A DNA stretch of 10,742 nucleotides, from assembly GCA_002503885.1 (NCBI GenBank), contig DASQ01000068.1, forward strand, positions 1 to 10,742, in the 5' to 3' direction. Positions 1 through 5,677 of the stretch are shown here, one piece after another. Numbering within the stretch: the stretch's first letter is position 1; each line of letters opens with the position of its first letter. The position numbers were made by a program, and so were the translations under genes. Below the pieces are notes generated by a model, which worked only from the letters and a program-made list of their open reading frames with translations, had not been told where the DNA came from and searched no databases. Source of the DNA: Methanoculleus marisnigri. GTDB lineage: Archaea; Halobacteriota; Methanomicrobia; Methanomicrobiales; Methanoculleaceae.

Positions 1-152
1 TGCATGAAAAGTTCGCTATTTGGGACAAGAAACAGGTCGCCAGAGCCACGGGTGAGGATGCGGCGGCGATGATCCACGCCACGGTGACGTTCGAGGTCAC
101 TGAAGTGCGACCCCTCATCGATATGGGTCAGGGCTGGGAGAAATCCATCTGA
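1..152 (+). CDS. C-terminal end of an unrecognised protein (5' end outside window)
   Basis: The frame is open from the window edge to a TGA at 150-152 and gives about 49 residues, ending in V-T-E-V-R-P-L-I-D-x-G-x-G-W-E-K-S-I. The codons mostly end in G or C, as in the other genes here, so it is probably real coding sequence. I do not recognise the family. The alternating beta-like end could suit a small split-barrel flavin or PNPOx-like protein, but that is only a guess. It converges on the phosphofructokinase gene, with 38 bp between the two stop codons, and is followed directly by a run of six T that could end its transcript. Confidence 0.5.
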   Translation, partial: HEKFAIWDKKQVARATGEDAAAMIHATVTFEVTEVRPLIDMGQGWEKSI

Positions 153-188
153 TTTTTTAGGGGAGGGCGCCCGGGCGAGCCCTCTCCC
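153..188. terminator. T-run plus hairpin between convergent genes
   Basis: TTTTTT at 153-158 follows the stop of the + strand gene and resembles an archaeal T-run terminator. Next to it, GAGGGC (163-168) pairs with GCCCTC (179-184), and GGG (160-162) can pair with CCC (186-188) across a bulged T. For the minus-strand phosphofructokinase transcript the hairpin comes first but is followed by A, so it would not be a classic intrinsic terminator in that direction. Confidence 0.4.
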
Positions 189-190
189 GC

Positions 191-1162
191 CTACTCTGAG
201 AGGAACGGAAATATCCGCCGCAAGTTCTCGTTGAGCGGCTTCTTCTTCTGCCAGGTCTCTTCGAGCGGCGTGCACGCGAGGTCACCGCCGACCTCTCCCA
301 CCATGCACCCGTTCCGGCCCTCGATCAGCGCCTCGACGGCGGCGACACCGAGGAGGCTCCCGAGCACCCGGTCGCGCAGCGTCGGCGGTCCGCCCCGCTG
401 GAGGTGCCCGAGGACGACGACGCGGGATTCGAAGTTGAGGTTCTCCCCGACCTCCCTGGCGATTGAAAAGGAGATGCCCGGTGTCTCCCCCTCCGCCACC
501 ACCACGATCGCGCTCTTCTTCCCGATGGAAAACCCCTCCCGTATGCGCTCGCTGATCCGGGTGATCGAGACCTCTTCTTCCGGGATGACCAGTTCCTCGG
601 CGCCGCCGGCGATGCCGCTCTCGAGCGCCAGGAACCCGGCCGTCCGCCCCATTACCTCGATGAAGAAGAGGCGCTCGTGGGACCGGGCCGTATCGCGGAT
701 TCGGTCGATCGCCTCGACTGCGCAATTTGCCGCCGTATCGAACCCGATGCAGTAGTCGGTCCCGTAGACGTCGTTGTCGATGCTCCCCGGCACCCCCACG
801 AGCGCCGCCGTATCTGCATCGGCCGCAAGCAGGCTTGCGCCGTGGAACGTCCCCTCGCCCCCGATCAGGACGATGTCGTCAAGCCCCATCCGGTCGATGG
901 CCACCGCTGCCTTGAGTCTCCCTTCCCGGGTATAGAACTCCGGGTTCCGGGAGGTCTCGAGGATGGTGCCGCCCAGGTGAATGGTGTTTCTGATCGCCGC
1001 CCGGTCGAGCGGCACGGCGTCGCCGGCGATGAGCCCGGTATACCCCCGGCGTATCCCGACGATGGTGAGGTCGTTAGCGAGCGCGGTCCGCACCGCCGCC
1101 CTGATGCAGGCGTTCATCCCCGGAGCGTCGCCGCCGCTCGTCAGGATGCCGATGCGCCTCAT
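191..1162 (-). CDS. pfkA: ATP-dependent 6-phosphofructokinase, bacterial PfkA type
   Basis: This enzyme phosphorylates fructose 6-phosphate to fructose 1,6-bisphosphate with ATP in the cytoplasm. At 323 residues it is close to the 320 of E. coli PfkA. Visible motifs are the N-terminal TSGGDAPGMN (8-17), GGEGT (101-105), PGSIDND with the catalytic Asp (125-131), MGRTAG (171-176), AEG (223-225) and LGHLQRGG (251-258). Gly104, and Gly126 in PGSIDND, are the residues expected in ATP-using rather than pyrophosphate-using members. The usual GGDGS Asp103 is Glu here. The ATG overlaps the stop of the upstream phosphoglycerate kinase gene as ATGA, so the two are probably co-transcribed and translationally coupled. 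Many methanogens instead use an ADP-dependent phosphofructokinase of an unrelated fold, so a bacterial-type enzyme suggests past transfer (inference). Confidence 0.93.
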   Translation of the reverse strand: MRRIGILTSGGDAPGMNACIRAAVRTALANDLTIVGIRRGYTGLIAGDAVPLDRAAIRNTIHLGGTILETSRNPEFYTREGRLKAAVAIDRMGLDDIVLIGGEGTFHGASLLAADADTAALVGVPGSIDNDVYGTDYCIGFDTAANCAVEAIDRIRDTARSHERLFFIEVMGRTAGFLALESGIAGGAEELVIPEEEVSITRISERIREGFSIGKKSAIVVVAEGETPGISFSIAREVGENLNFESRVVVLGHLQRGGPPTLRDRVLGSLLGVAAVEALIEGRNGCMVGEVGGDLACTPLEETWQKKKPLNENLRRIFPFLSE

Positions 1163-2370
1163 GGGGTCCCTGCATCATCCAGCGACGTGACGCCCGGGAG
1201 CGGTTTTCCTGCAAGCATCGTCAGCGCGGCCCCGCCGCCCGTCGAAACATGGGTCATCTGGTCGGCAAGCCCGAACCGTTGCACCGCATCCGTGGTCGAG
1301 CCGCCGCCGATGACCGTGGTGCCGCGGAGGTTGGCGAGGCTCGCGGCGACCCGGCGGGTCCCCTCTGCAAACTCCGGGATCTCAAAAACTCCCATCGGGC
1401 CGTTCCAGACGACGGTCCGCGCACCGCCGAGTTCCCGGGAGAACTCGTCGGCAGTCCCGGGCCCGATATCGGCGATGACCCAGCCGTCCGGGATCTCTGT
1501 TGCAGATACGACCCGGACCGGGACACCCGCTTCCAGCCTCTCCGCGACGACGACGTCCCGGGGCAGGAGGAGGCGGACACCAAGTTCAGTCGCCCTTTCC
1601 TCAAGTTTTCTGACGGCGTCCAGGCGGTCGGTCTCTACGTGCGATGCGCCGGTCCCGTACCCCCGGCTCGCAAGGAACGTTGCCGCCATGCCTCCCCCGA
1701 TGATGAGTCCGTCCACCCGGGATATGATGTTATCGAGGACCTCCAGTTTGTCGCTCACCTTGGCCCCGCCGATCACGGCGGCAAACGGCCTCTCGGGGTT
1801 CTCAAGGATGCGCGTAAAGGCGTCTATCTCCTTCTCCAGCAGGAGCCCGGTCACCGCCGGCAGGTGCTCCGGGACGCCCACGACCGATGCATGGGCCCGG
1901 TGGGAGGCCCCGAAGGCATCGTTGACGTAGATCTCCGCGAGGCCGGCGAGGCTCTCCGCAAAGGCCGGGTCGCCGGCCCTCTCCTCCGGGTGGAACCGGA
2001 GGTTCTCGAGGAGAACGATATCCCCGTCGTTCATTGCGGCTACCGCGCTCTCCACCTCCGGTCCGATACAGTCCCGGAGCGCGACGACCGGCCGGGCGAG
2101 CAGCACGGAGAGCCGGTTTGCCACAAGGGCGAGGCGTAACCGCTCTTCGACCACGCCTTTGGGCCGGTCCAGGTGGGAGCAGAGGATGACCCGTGCGTCC
2201 CGTTCACAGAGGTAGCGTATCGTCGGCAGGCTGGCCCGGATGCGGGTGTCATCAGCAATAGCGCCGTCCTCGTCGAGCGGGACGTTGAAGTCGGCGCGGA
2301 CGAGAACCCGCTTACCCCTCACGTCGATCTCCCGGATGGTCTTTTTCCGTCTTAGTATCACGTTCTGCAT
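1159..2370 (-). CDS. pgk: Phosphoglycerate kinase
   Basis: This enzyme interconverts 1,3-bisphosphoglycerate plus ADP with 3-phosphoglycerate plus ATP in glycolysis and gluconeogenesis. From the chosen start it has 403 residues, normal for the family. Motifs in order are RADFNVPLD (25-33), SHLDRP (65-70), LLENLRFHPEE (120-130), VNDAFGASHRAHAS (149-162), IGGAKVSDKLEVLDNI (200-215), VVWNGPMGVFE (320-330), GGGSTTDAV (355-363) and HVSTGGGA (374-381). The frame is open upstream to 2688, but the ATG at 2370 is chosen because GGAGG lies 9 nt before it and the family N-terminus begins there. In the phosphate-binding loop the common GGGDT reads GGGST. A TATA-like box lies about 130 bp upstream. The gene heads an operon with the phosphofructokinase gene. 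Confidence 0.95.
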   Translation of the reverse strand: MQNVILRRKKTIREIDVRGKRVLVRADFNVPLDEDGAIADDTRIRASLPTIRYLCERDARVILCSHLDRPKGVVEERLRLALVANRLSVLLARPVVALRDCIGPEVESAVAAMNDGDIVLLENLRFHPEERAGDPAFAESLAGLAEIYVNDAFGASHRAHASVVGVPEHLPAVTGLLLEKEIDAFTRILENPERPFAAVIGGAKVSDKLEVLDNIISRVDGLIIGGGMAATFLASRGYGTGASHVETDRLDAVRKLEERATELGVRLLLPRDVVVAERLEAGVPVRVVSATEIPDGWVIADIGPGTADEFSRELGGARTVVWNGPMGVFEIPEFAEGTRRVAASLANLRGTTVIGGGSTTDAVQRFGLADQMTHVSTGGGAALTMLAGKPLPGVTSLDDAGTP

Positions 2371-2379
2371 ACCGGCATA

Positions 2380-2384
2380 CCTCC
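2380..2384 (-). promoter_or_regulatory. Ribosome binding site that fixes the pgk start
   Basis: GGAGG on the minus strand lies 9 nt before the ATG at 2370. It supports that start over the longer open frame reaching 2688. Confidence 0.7.
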
Positions 2385-2498
2385 GGATCAGCGGGGACGG
2401 GCAGGACTTCTGCGCCGGTGGGTGTACCCTTCGTCCGGCTTCCTGCTGTCTTGCCGTTCCCCGCGGAATTACGGTCTCCCGTGCATGCGTGCCCTGGC

Positions 2499-2506
2499 AT
2501 ATATAG
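2499..2506 (-). promoter_or_regulatory. Probable TATA box of the pgk-pfkA operon
   Basis: CTATATAT on the minus strand, in an otherwise GC-rich spacer, is the best archaeal TATA match upstream of pgk. Transcription would start near 2477 and leave a leader of roughly 105 nt. The rest of the 247-bp spacer (2371-2617) shows no convincing gene. Confidence 0.5.
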
Positions 2507-2541
2507 TGTTCGCCGGGTGCAACCGGGCTTGCCAGGGTTCC

Positions 2542-2568
2542 AAAAACTGTCTCCGGCCACGGGCCCGG
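2542..2568 (-). terminator. Possible terminator after the PRC-barrel gene
   Basis: On the minus strand a short GC hairpin (2553-2568, stem of about 4 bp) is followed a few bases later by TTTTT at 2546-2542. It lies about 50-75 bp after the PRC-barrel stop and before the pgk TATA box, where a terminator would be expected. The stem is weak. Confidence 0.35.
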
Positions 2569-2617
2569 CTCTGCACACGGGTCCGAAGCCGACCTGATGC
2601 CTGCTTTTCCGGAGAGT

Positions 2618-3013
2618 TCACCGCTCCCGGCGGCGCTCCCAGTAGGGCGTATACCCATAGTGGCTGTACATGCTGGTGAGCCACTCACGCTCGGCGGTCA
2701 TCGGCCAGTTGTCCTTGTCGAACCCCGGTGCGTTATCGAGCCGTTCTTTAGGCACGTCAAGGACGAAGGAGTCATCGGTCGCGTTGTACCGAAGAGCCTC
2801 CCAGGGGATGGCGAAGAGCTTGTCGCCGAGTCCCATGAACCCCCCGAACGAGAGAGCGGCGTAGGCAATGCAGCCTTCGCTGGTATCGATCACGACGTCC
2901 TTGATGGTCCCGAGGTCCTCGCCCTGCGGGTTCCTGACCGAATAGTCCGCAAGATCCTTTCCCCGTACAATACTCCGTGTCCCCATCTCTGTGGTAGCTC
3001 CTCTCATCTGCAT
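2618..3013 (-). CDS. PRC-barrel domain protein
   Basis: This small protein of 131 residues has one PRC-barrel at about residues 14-90. The domain shows the usual opening S-I-V-R-G-K-D-L, the N-P-Q-G-E-D-L-G-T-I-K-D-V-V-I-D strand pair, and the closing F-A-I-P-W-E-A-L segment. The tail (91-131) is charged and aromatic (D-N-W-P, Y-T-P-Y-W-E-R-R-R-E-R). PRC-barrels are small beta domains found in photosynthetic reaction centre H subunits, RimM and many short archaeal proteins of unknown role, so no specific function is assigned. The ATG at 3013 is chosen over the longer frame to 3094 because AGGAG lies 5 nt before it. An ATG two codons later is also possible. It has its own TATA box and lies downstream of the ChaB-like gene. 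Confidence 0.85.
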   Translation of the reverse strand: MQMRGATTEMGTRSIVRGKDLADYSVRNPQGEDLGTIKDVVIDTSEGCIAYAALSFGGFMGLGDKLFAIPWEALRYNATDDSFVLDVPKERLDNAPGFDKDNWPMTAEREWLTSMYSHYGYTPYWERRRER

Positions 3014-3018
3014 CACAT

Positions 3019-3023
3019 CTCCT
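3019..3023 (-). promoter_or_regulatory. Ribosome binding site of the PRC-barrel gene
   Basis: AGGAG on the minus strand lies 5 nt before the ATG at 3013. The longer open frame would start upstream of the TATA box and is therefore unlikely. Confidence 0.6.
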
Positions 3024-3075
3024 GGATTGTGGAACCTGCTGTCCCACGGCAAGAGAGTCAATAGAGGCCGGGCAG

Positions 3076-3083
3076 TATTTAAT
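3076..3083 (-). promoter_or_regulatory. Probable TATA box of the PRC-barrel gene
   Basis: ATTAAATA on the minus strand would place the transcript start near 3054, leaving a leader of about 40 nt. It overlaps the last codons of the open chaB frame. Confidence 0.5.
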
Positions 3084-3378
3084 TCTTGTGACAATATAAT
3101 AAGATGGACATAGAAAAATGGCAGCCGCTCTCCGGCGATGCCGCCTCCGGCTGCCTATCCCGGAGCACAACCTGCCGCTTCGCCTCTTCCTTCCTCCGTT
3201 CACTACCCGGTCCCTTCTCGTAGACCCGCTCCACCGCCGCCCGGGTGACCTTGTGGGCAACCTCCTCACGTGACTCTTCCGGGTTTTGCCGCTCGGAAGG
3301 GTCGGCATACTGTTCCCGGGCACTGTTGAACGCTTCACGGTAGATATCCCGGCCGTGCTCGGGAAGCAGATCCCTCAC
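3079..3378 (-). CDS. ChaB family protein (main frame, apparently shifted near its start)
   Basis: The frame opens at a GTG and reads V-R-D-L-L-P-E-H-G-R-D-I-Y-R-E-A-F-N-S-A, then S-R-E-E-V-A-H-K-V-T-R-A-A-V-E-R-V-Y-E-K-G. This matches the core of the ChaB family, named after the putative cation transport regulator ChaB of E. coli; its biochemical role is unclear. The usual ChaB N-terminus (MPY...DLP) is missing from this frame but present just upstream in another frame at 3375-3416, so the gene looks frameshifted by one lost C in the C run at 3383-3386. The tail after Y-E-K-G is longer than in E. coli ChaB and reads through a terminator-like hairpin, so the true C-terminus is uncertain. It could be a pseudogene, a sequencing error, or a short product from the GTG. 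Confidence 0.75.
   Translation of the reverse strand: MRDLLPEHGRDIYREAFNSAREQYADPSERQNPEESREEVAHKVTRAAVERVYEKGPGSERRKEEAKRQVVLRDRQPEAASPESGCHFSMSILLYCHKN
3114..3155 (-). terminator. Hairpin with T-run, likely terminator of the chaB transcript
   Basis: GGCAGCCG (3120-3127) pairs perfectly with CGGCTGCC (3148-3155), with a smaller inner GGCG/CGCC stem. On the minus strand the stem is followed by ATTTTT (3119-3114). The form is that of an intrinsic terminator and it lies between chaB and the PRC-barrel promoter. It falls inside the open chaB frame as read, which is odd. Confidence 0.5.
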
Positions 3379-3416
3379 CAGTGGGGCAGGTCTTCGTTAC
3401 TCGCATAGTATGGCAT
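3375..3416 (-). pseudogene. Out-of-frame N-terminal piece of chaB
   Basis: An ATG at 3416 begins M-P-Y-Y-A-S-N-E-D-L-P-H-W and then stops at TGA 3377-3375. MPY followed by D-L-P is the usual start of ChaB proteins (E. coli MPYKTKSDLP), and the remaining ChaB sequence V-R-D-L-L-P-E-H follows one frame away. Adding one C to the CCCC at 3386-3383 joins the two into one continuous reading frame D-L-P-P-L-V-R-D-L-L-P-E-H. The piece has its own GGTGA ribosome binding site and a TATA box, so this is very probably the original start. Confidence 0.75.
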
Positions 3417-3422
3417 ATGTTC

Positions 3423-3427
3423 TCACC
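3423..3427 (-). promoter_or_regulatory. Ribosome binding site of the original chaB start
   Basis: GGTGA on the minus strand lies 6 nt before the ATG at 3416. It supports 3416, not the GTG at 3378, as the ancestral start. Confidence 0.55.
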
Positions 3428-3458
3428 CACTCAGGTGCGCCCCGGGTGTATCGAACAG

Positions 3459-3466
3459 TATAAAAA
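3459..3466 (-). promoter_or_regulatory. Probable TATA box of chaB
   Basis: TTTTTATA on the minus strand would give a transcript start near 3437 and a leader of about 20 nt to the ATG at 3416. It sits directly after the stop of the PAS gene. Confidence 0.5.
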
Positions 3467-3469
3467 GAT

Positions 3470-4714
3470 TCAGGTGTCCGTAGGCGAACCGGACCGGCGT
3501 GAAGTACCATCGGCCGAACCGGGCCTGGAGGGTGAGAATCCTGCGCGGGGAGGGGGCAGGACCCCGAACCCCGCATCGTCTCCCAGGCGATAGTGCTTCT
3601 TCAGAAATTGCCTGACGTTTAACGATGCGACGTACCCCTGGTCCAGTTCCGTGATGATCCCGTCGATGATCCGTGCCTGTTCGGCGATCTTTTGCGTGAC
3701 CTCGTTGTCCTGCAGATCAGCAAGACCAACGATGACGGCGAGCGGGTTCCTGATACGATCGCCGAGGCATGCGAGGTGCTCAATGTTTTGGTCGAGTTGG
3801 GAACAGGTTTCCCGCCACAGATCGTCGTCGGTCTTCGGATGCGCAACCGCGATGAGCCCGGTGAGGCTGCCTTCACCATCCCCTACATGCGAAAATCCGA
3901 AGATTGCGGCAATCGGTTGATTTCGCGCGTCGATAAGGTTCACCTCCATCGTGCGCGCGCCCTCGACCGGATCAGAACGCCCCGCCGTTCCTCTGGAGAC
4001 GCGATCCCGGAAACAGGCCTTCTGGAATTCGGCAATAGAATCAGGGGCCATTATGGAAGAGAGGTGTTTTCCCGTGAGATCGTCCGGGTTATGCCCGAGG
4101 AGGCGCCCTGCCGAGGGGCTCACCGATAGTATCGTAAGGCCGGGATCGAGGGATATGACCGGGTCGGAAGAGATGGCTGCCAGGAAGGCATACTGCTGCT
4201 GGTATTCCCAAAGACTCGTCTCCAGCCGACCGGAATCCGGGCTGGCGTGGTAGGTATCCAGGCGCGCCCCCTGGTTCGGTCCGTCGGGGATCACGGTGCT
4301 CGAGTACTCCACCCAGACCCTTTTCGTCGGAGTACGGGATATGCAGTAGCGCCTGGCTGGAATATTTTCACAGAAGAAGCAGGATACAATGAAATCGTCT
4401 TTTAAATCTTCGCCGTCCAGGAGGTTTGGGGAGATGCAGAGAGAGATGAACTCCACGGCACTCATGCCGATCGTTTCGTATCCGCTCACTCCGAAGAGCC
4501 CCTCCATGGCCTTGTTAATTCCGGCGACCGTCTGATCCGGGCCGATCAGCACGATTCCATCCTCCTGGCAGTCGACCAGCAGCGCCAGGAGGTCCCGGGC
4601 AGATGCCGCCGTAACGCGGGATTCGCCCTGTGCGCTGCAACTGCCGGGACAAAGCAGCATCTCGGCTACCCGCTCTCGTTCCGATTTCTGCTTTCCAGCC
4701 GTGTTGCAATTCAT
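3470..4714 (-). CDS. PAS-domain sensor-like protein with degenerate histidine-kinase helix
   Basis: From the chosen ATG at 4714 it has 414 residues. Two PAS-like regions are visible, about 38-150 (D-G-I-V-L-I-G-P-D, then G-Y-E-T-I-G-M-S) and about 172-292 (D-P-V-I-S-L-D-P-G-L, then G-H-N-P-D-D-L-T-G-K). A HisKA-like helix follows (about 305-375) with L-G-D-R-I-R-N-P-L-A-V-I, where the phosphorylated His of an ordinary kinase is replaced by Asp319. No HATPase domain follows. There is no signal peptide or membrane segment, so it is probably a cytoplasmic sensor or scaffold. The first PAS region holds Cys112, Cys115 and Cys124. The proline- and serine-rich tail (about 385-414) may come from a frameshift. 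A TATA box about 60 bp upstream supports this start over the longer open frame to 4861. It is divergent from the UbiA-family gene. Confidence 0.75.
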   Translation of the reverse strand: MNCNTAGKQKSERERVAEMLLCPGSCSAQGESRVTAASARDLLALLVDCQEDGIVLIGPDQTVAGINKAMEGLFGVSGYETIGMSAVEFISLCISPNLLDGEDLKDDFIVSCFFCENIPARRYCISRTPTKRVWVEYSSTVIPDGPNQGARLDTYHASPDSGRLETSLWEYQQQYAFLAAISSDPVISLDPGLTILSVSPSAGRLLGHNPDDLTGKHLSSIMAPDSIAEFQKACFRDRVSRGTAGRSDPVEGARTMEVNLIDARNQPIAAIFGFSHVGDGEGSLTGLIAVAHPKTDDDLWRETCSQLDQNIEHLACLGDRIRNPLAVIVGLADLQDNEVTQKIAEQARIIDGIITELDQGYVASLNVRQFLKKHYRLGDDAGFGVLPPPRAGFSPSRPGSADGTSRRSGSPTDT

Positions 4715-4770
4715 ACCCGCTGCCCCGGAGTAATGCACCCGTCTCCCCGGGATATACTTTAAAATAACCG

Positions 4771-4777
4771 ATATAAA
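4771..4777 (-). promoter_or_regulatory. Probable TATA box of the PAS gene
   Basis: TTTATAT on the minus strand matches the archaeal TATA consensus well. It would start transcription near 4749, about 35 nt before the ATG at 4714. A second AT-rich candidate (TTTTAAAGTATA) lies at about 4752-4763. Confidence 0.55.
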
Positions 4778-4840
4778 TGGTTTTCTTACGGTTCCGGTGA
4801 AAAAATACAGGTATTTTGGAAAATTACAGCCCCCTTGTGT

Positions 4841-4862
4841 CTGTACAATGGTACTGTACAAT
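4841..4862. repeat. Tandem operator-like repeat CTGTACAAT
   Basis: CTGTACAAT occurs at 4841-4849 and again at 4854-4862, a 13-nt period. Each copy contains the palindrome TGTACA. A related palindrome GTGTACAC lies at 4898-4905, directly before the UbiA start. All are in the 192-bp spacer between two divergent genes and could bind a regulator. Confidence 0.5.
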
Positions 4863-4906
4863 TTCGGTCAGAATGGAATATTTTGCTGTCCCGGATTGTG
4901 TACACT

Positions 4907-5677
4907 ATGCAAGCGCAACATCTTATCATCTCGATATTTGTAGTTACGCTTTCAGGAGCCCTCAAACTGCAATTCGCGTATGGGTTCCTTGGAAACCATG
5001 TACCGATCACCGAACTTGCCGCCGCCGCACTCATCGCATACGCAGCCTATGCGTTCGACCGCGGTGTGGAGAATAAGGAGGATGAGAAACGGGGAAGCGG
5101 GTTTAAAAAAGCGCTCTTGTTGACAGCACTCATCGCCATGGTCGGCACATTCGTTCTCTATCCGAACCCCGCCCTCGTCATACCGTTCCTCGTTGCGTAC
5201 CTGTATGCGAAGGGCATCGGGGGTTATCGGTTGAAGGGGGGCAACGGGACAAAAAACTGCATCGTCGCTCTCACCTGGTCGCTTGGTATCCTGATCTTCC
5301 TTGGCGCCGTCACCCTGCCGGTCGTGCTGGTCTGCCTCTTCTTCTTCTGCAAAAGTTTTGTCAATACCGTCATCTACGACGTCCGCGATGTCGATAAGGA
5401 TAGAATGGCGGGTATCCTGACGATCCCAACCATTCTGACCCGGGTACAGGTCACCTCCCTGCTGCTCGGTCTCAGCCTTGTTGCCCACGTGGTAGTCTTT
5501 GGTGCATATTTCACAGGCCTTATCGCCGGCATCGACGTTCTGCTCATCAGTTCGGTTCACAGCACCTTCTACATCATCGCCTACTGCAACAGGTTTGAGA
5601 TGTTTCGGAACGCGCTCGTGGACGGGGAATGGATCCTCTATACCGGTTATACAATCCTGCGGGATTGCATCCTGTAA
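4907..5677 (+). CDS. UbiA-family prenyltransferase (membrane protein)
   Basis: From the ATG at 4907 it has 256 residues and about seven to nine hydrophobic segments. Members of this superfamily transfer prenyl chains to aromatic or lipid acceptors in the membrane. The second Asp-rich motif is clear: V-N-T-V-I-Y-D-V-R-D-V-D-K-D-R-M-A-G (152-169). The first motif is degenerate, Y-A-F-D-R-G-V-E-N-K-E-D-E-K-R (48-62), where many members have NDxxDxxxD. A loop K-G-G-N-G-T-K-N (110-117) also fits. The substrate cannot be told. The frame is open from 4835, but the start there would add a non-hydrophobic leader overlapping the repeats. No clear ribosome binding site precedes 4907, so a leaderless transcript is possible (AT-rich GAATATTTT at about 4877-4885). 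Its end overlaps the regulator gene tail to tail by 31 bp. Confidence 0.8.
   Translation: MQAQHLIISIFVVTLSGALKLQFAYGFLGNHVPITELAAAALIAYAAYAFDRGVENKEDEKRGSGFKKALLLTALIAMVGTFVLYPNPALVIPFLVAYLYAKGIGGYRLKGGNGTKNCIVALTWSLGILIFLGAVTLPVVLVCLFFFCKSFVNTVIYDVRDVDKDRMAGILTIPTILTRVQVTSLLLGLSLVAHVVVFGAYFTGLIAGIDVLLISSVHSTFYIIAYCNRFEMFRNALVDGEWILYTGYTILRDCIL

Noticed and set aside
677..1930. Long + strand open frame of 417 codons opposite pfkA and pgk
   Set aside because: It lies antisense to two genes with complete family motifs; long antisense frames are common in GC-rich coding DNA, and its sequence is Ser/Pro/Arg-rich without recognisable motifs.
1249..2139. + strand open frame of 296 codons opposite pgk
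   Set aside because: Antisense shadow of the conserved phosphoglycerate kinase; no domain recognised.
2371..2688. 106-codon N-terminal extension of phosphoglycerate kinase
   Set aside because: It has no similarity to the family, overlaps the PRC-barrel gene end and the TATA box, and the ATG at 2370 has a well-placed GGAGG.
4835..4906. Longer UbiA start at 4835
   Set aside because: The extra 24 residues are not hydrophobic and overlap the tandem CTGTACAAT repeats; the hydrophobic protein begins at 4907.
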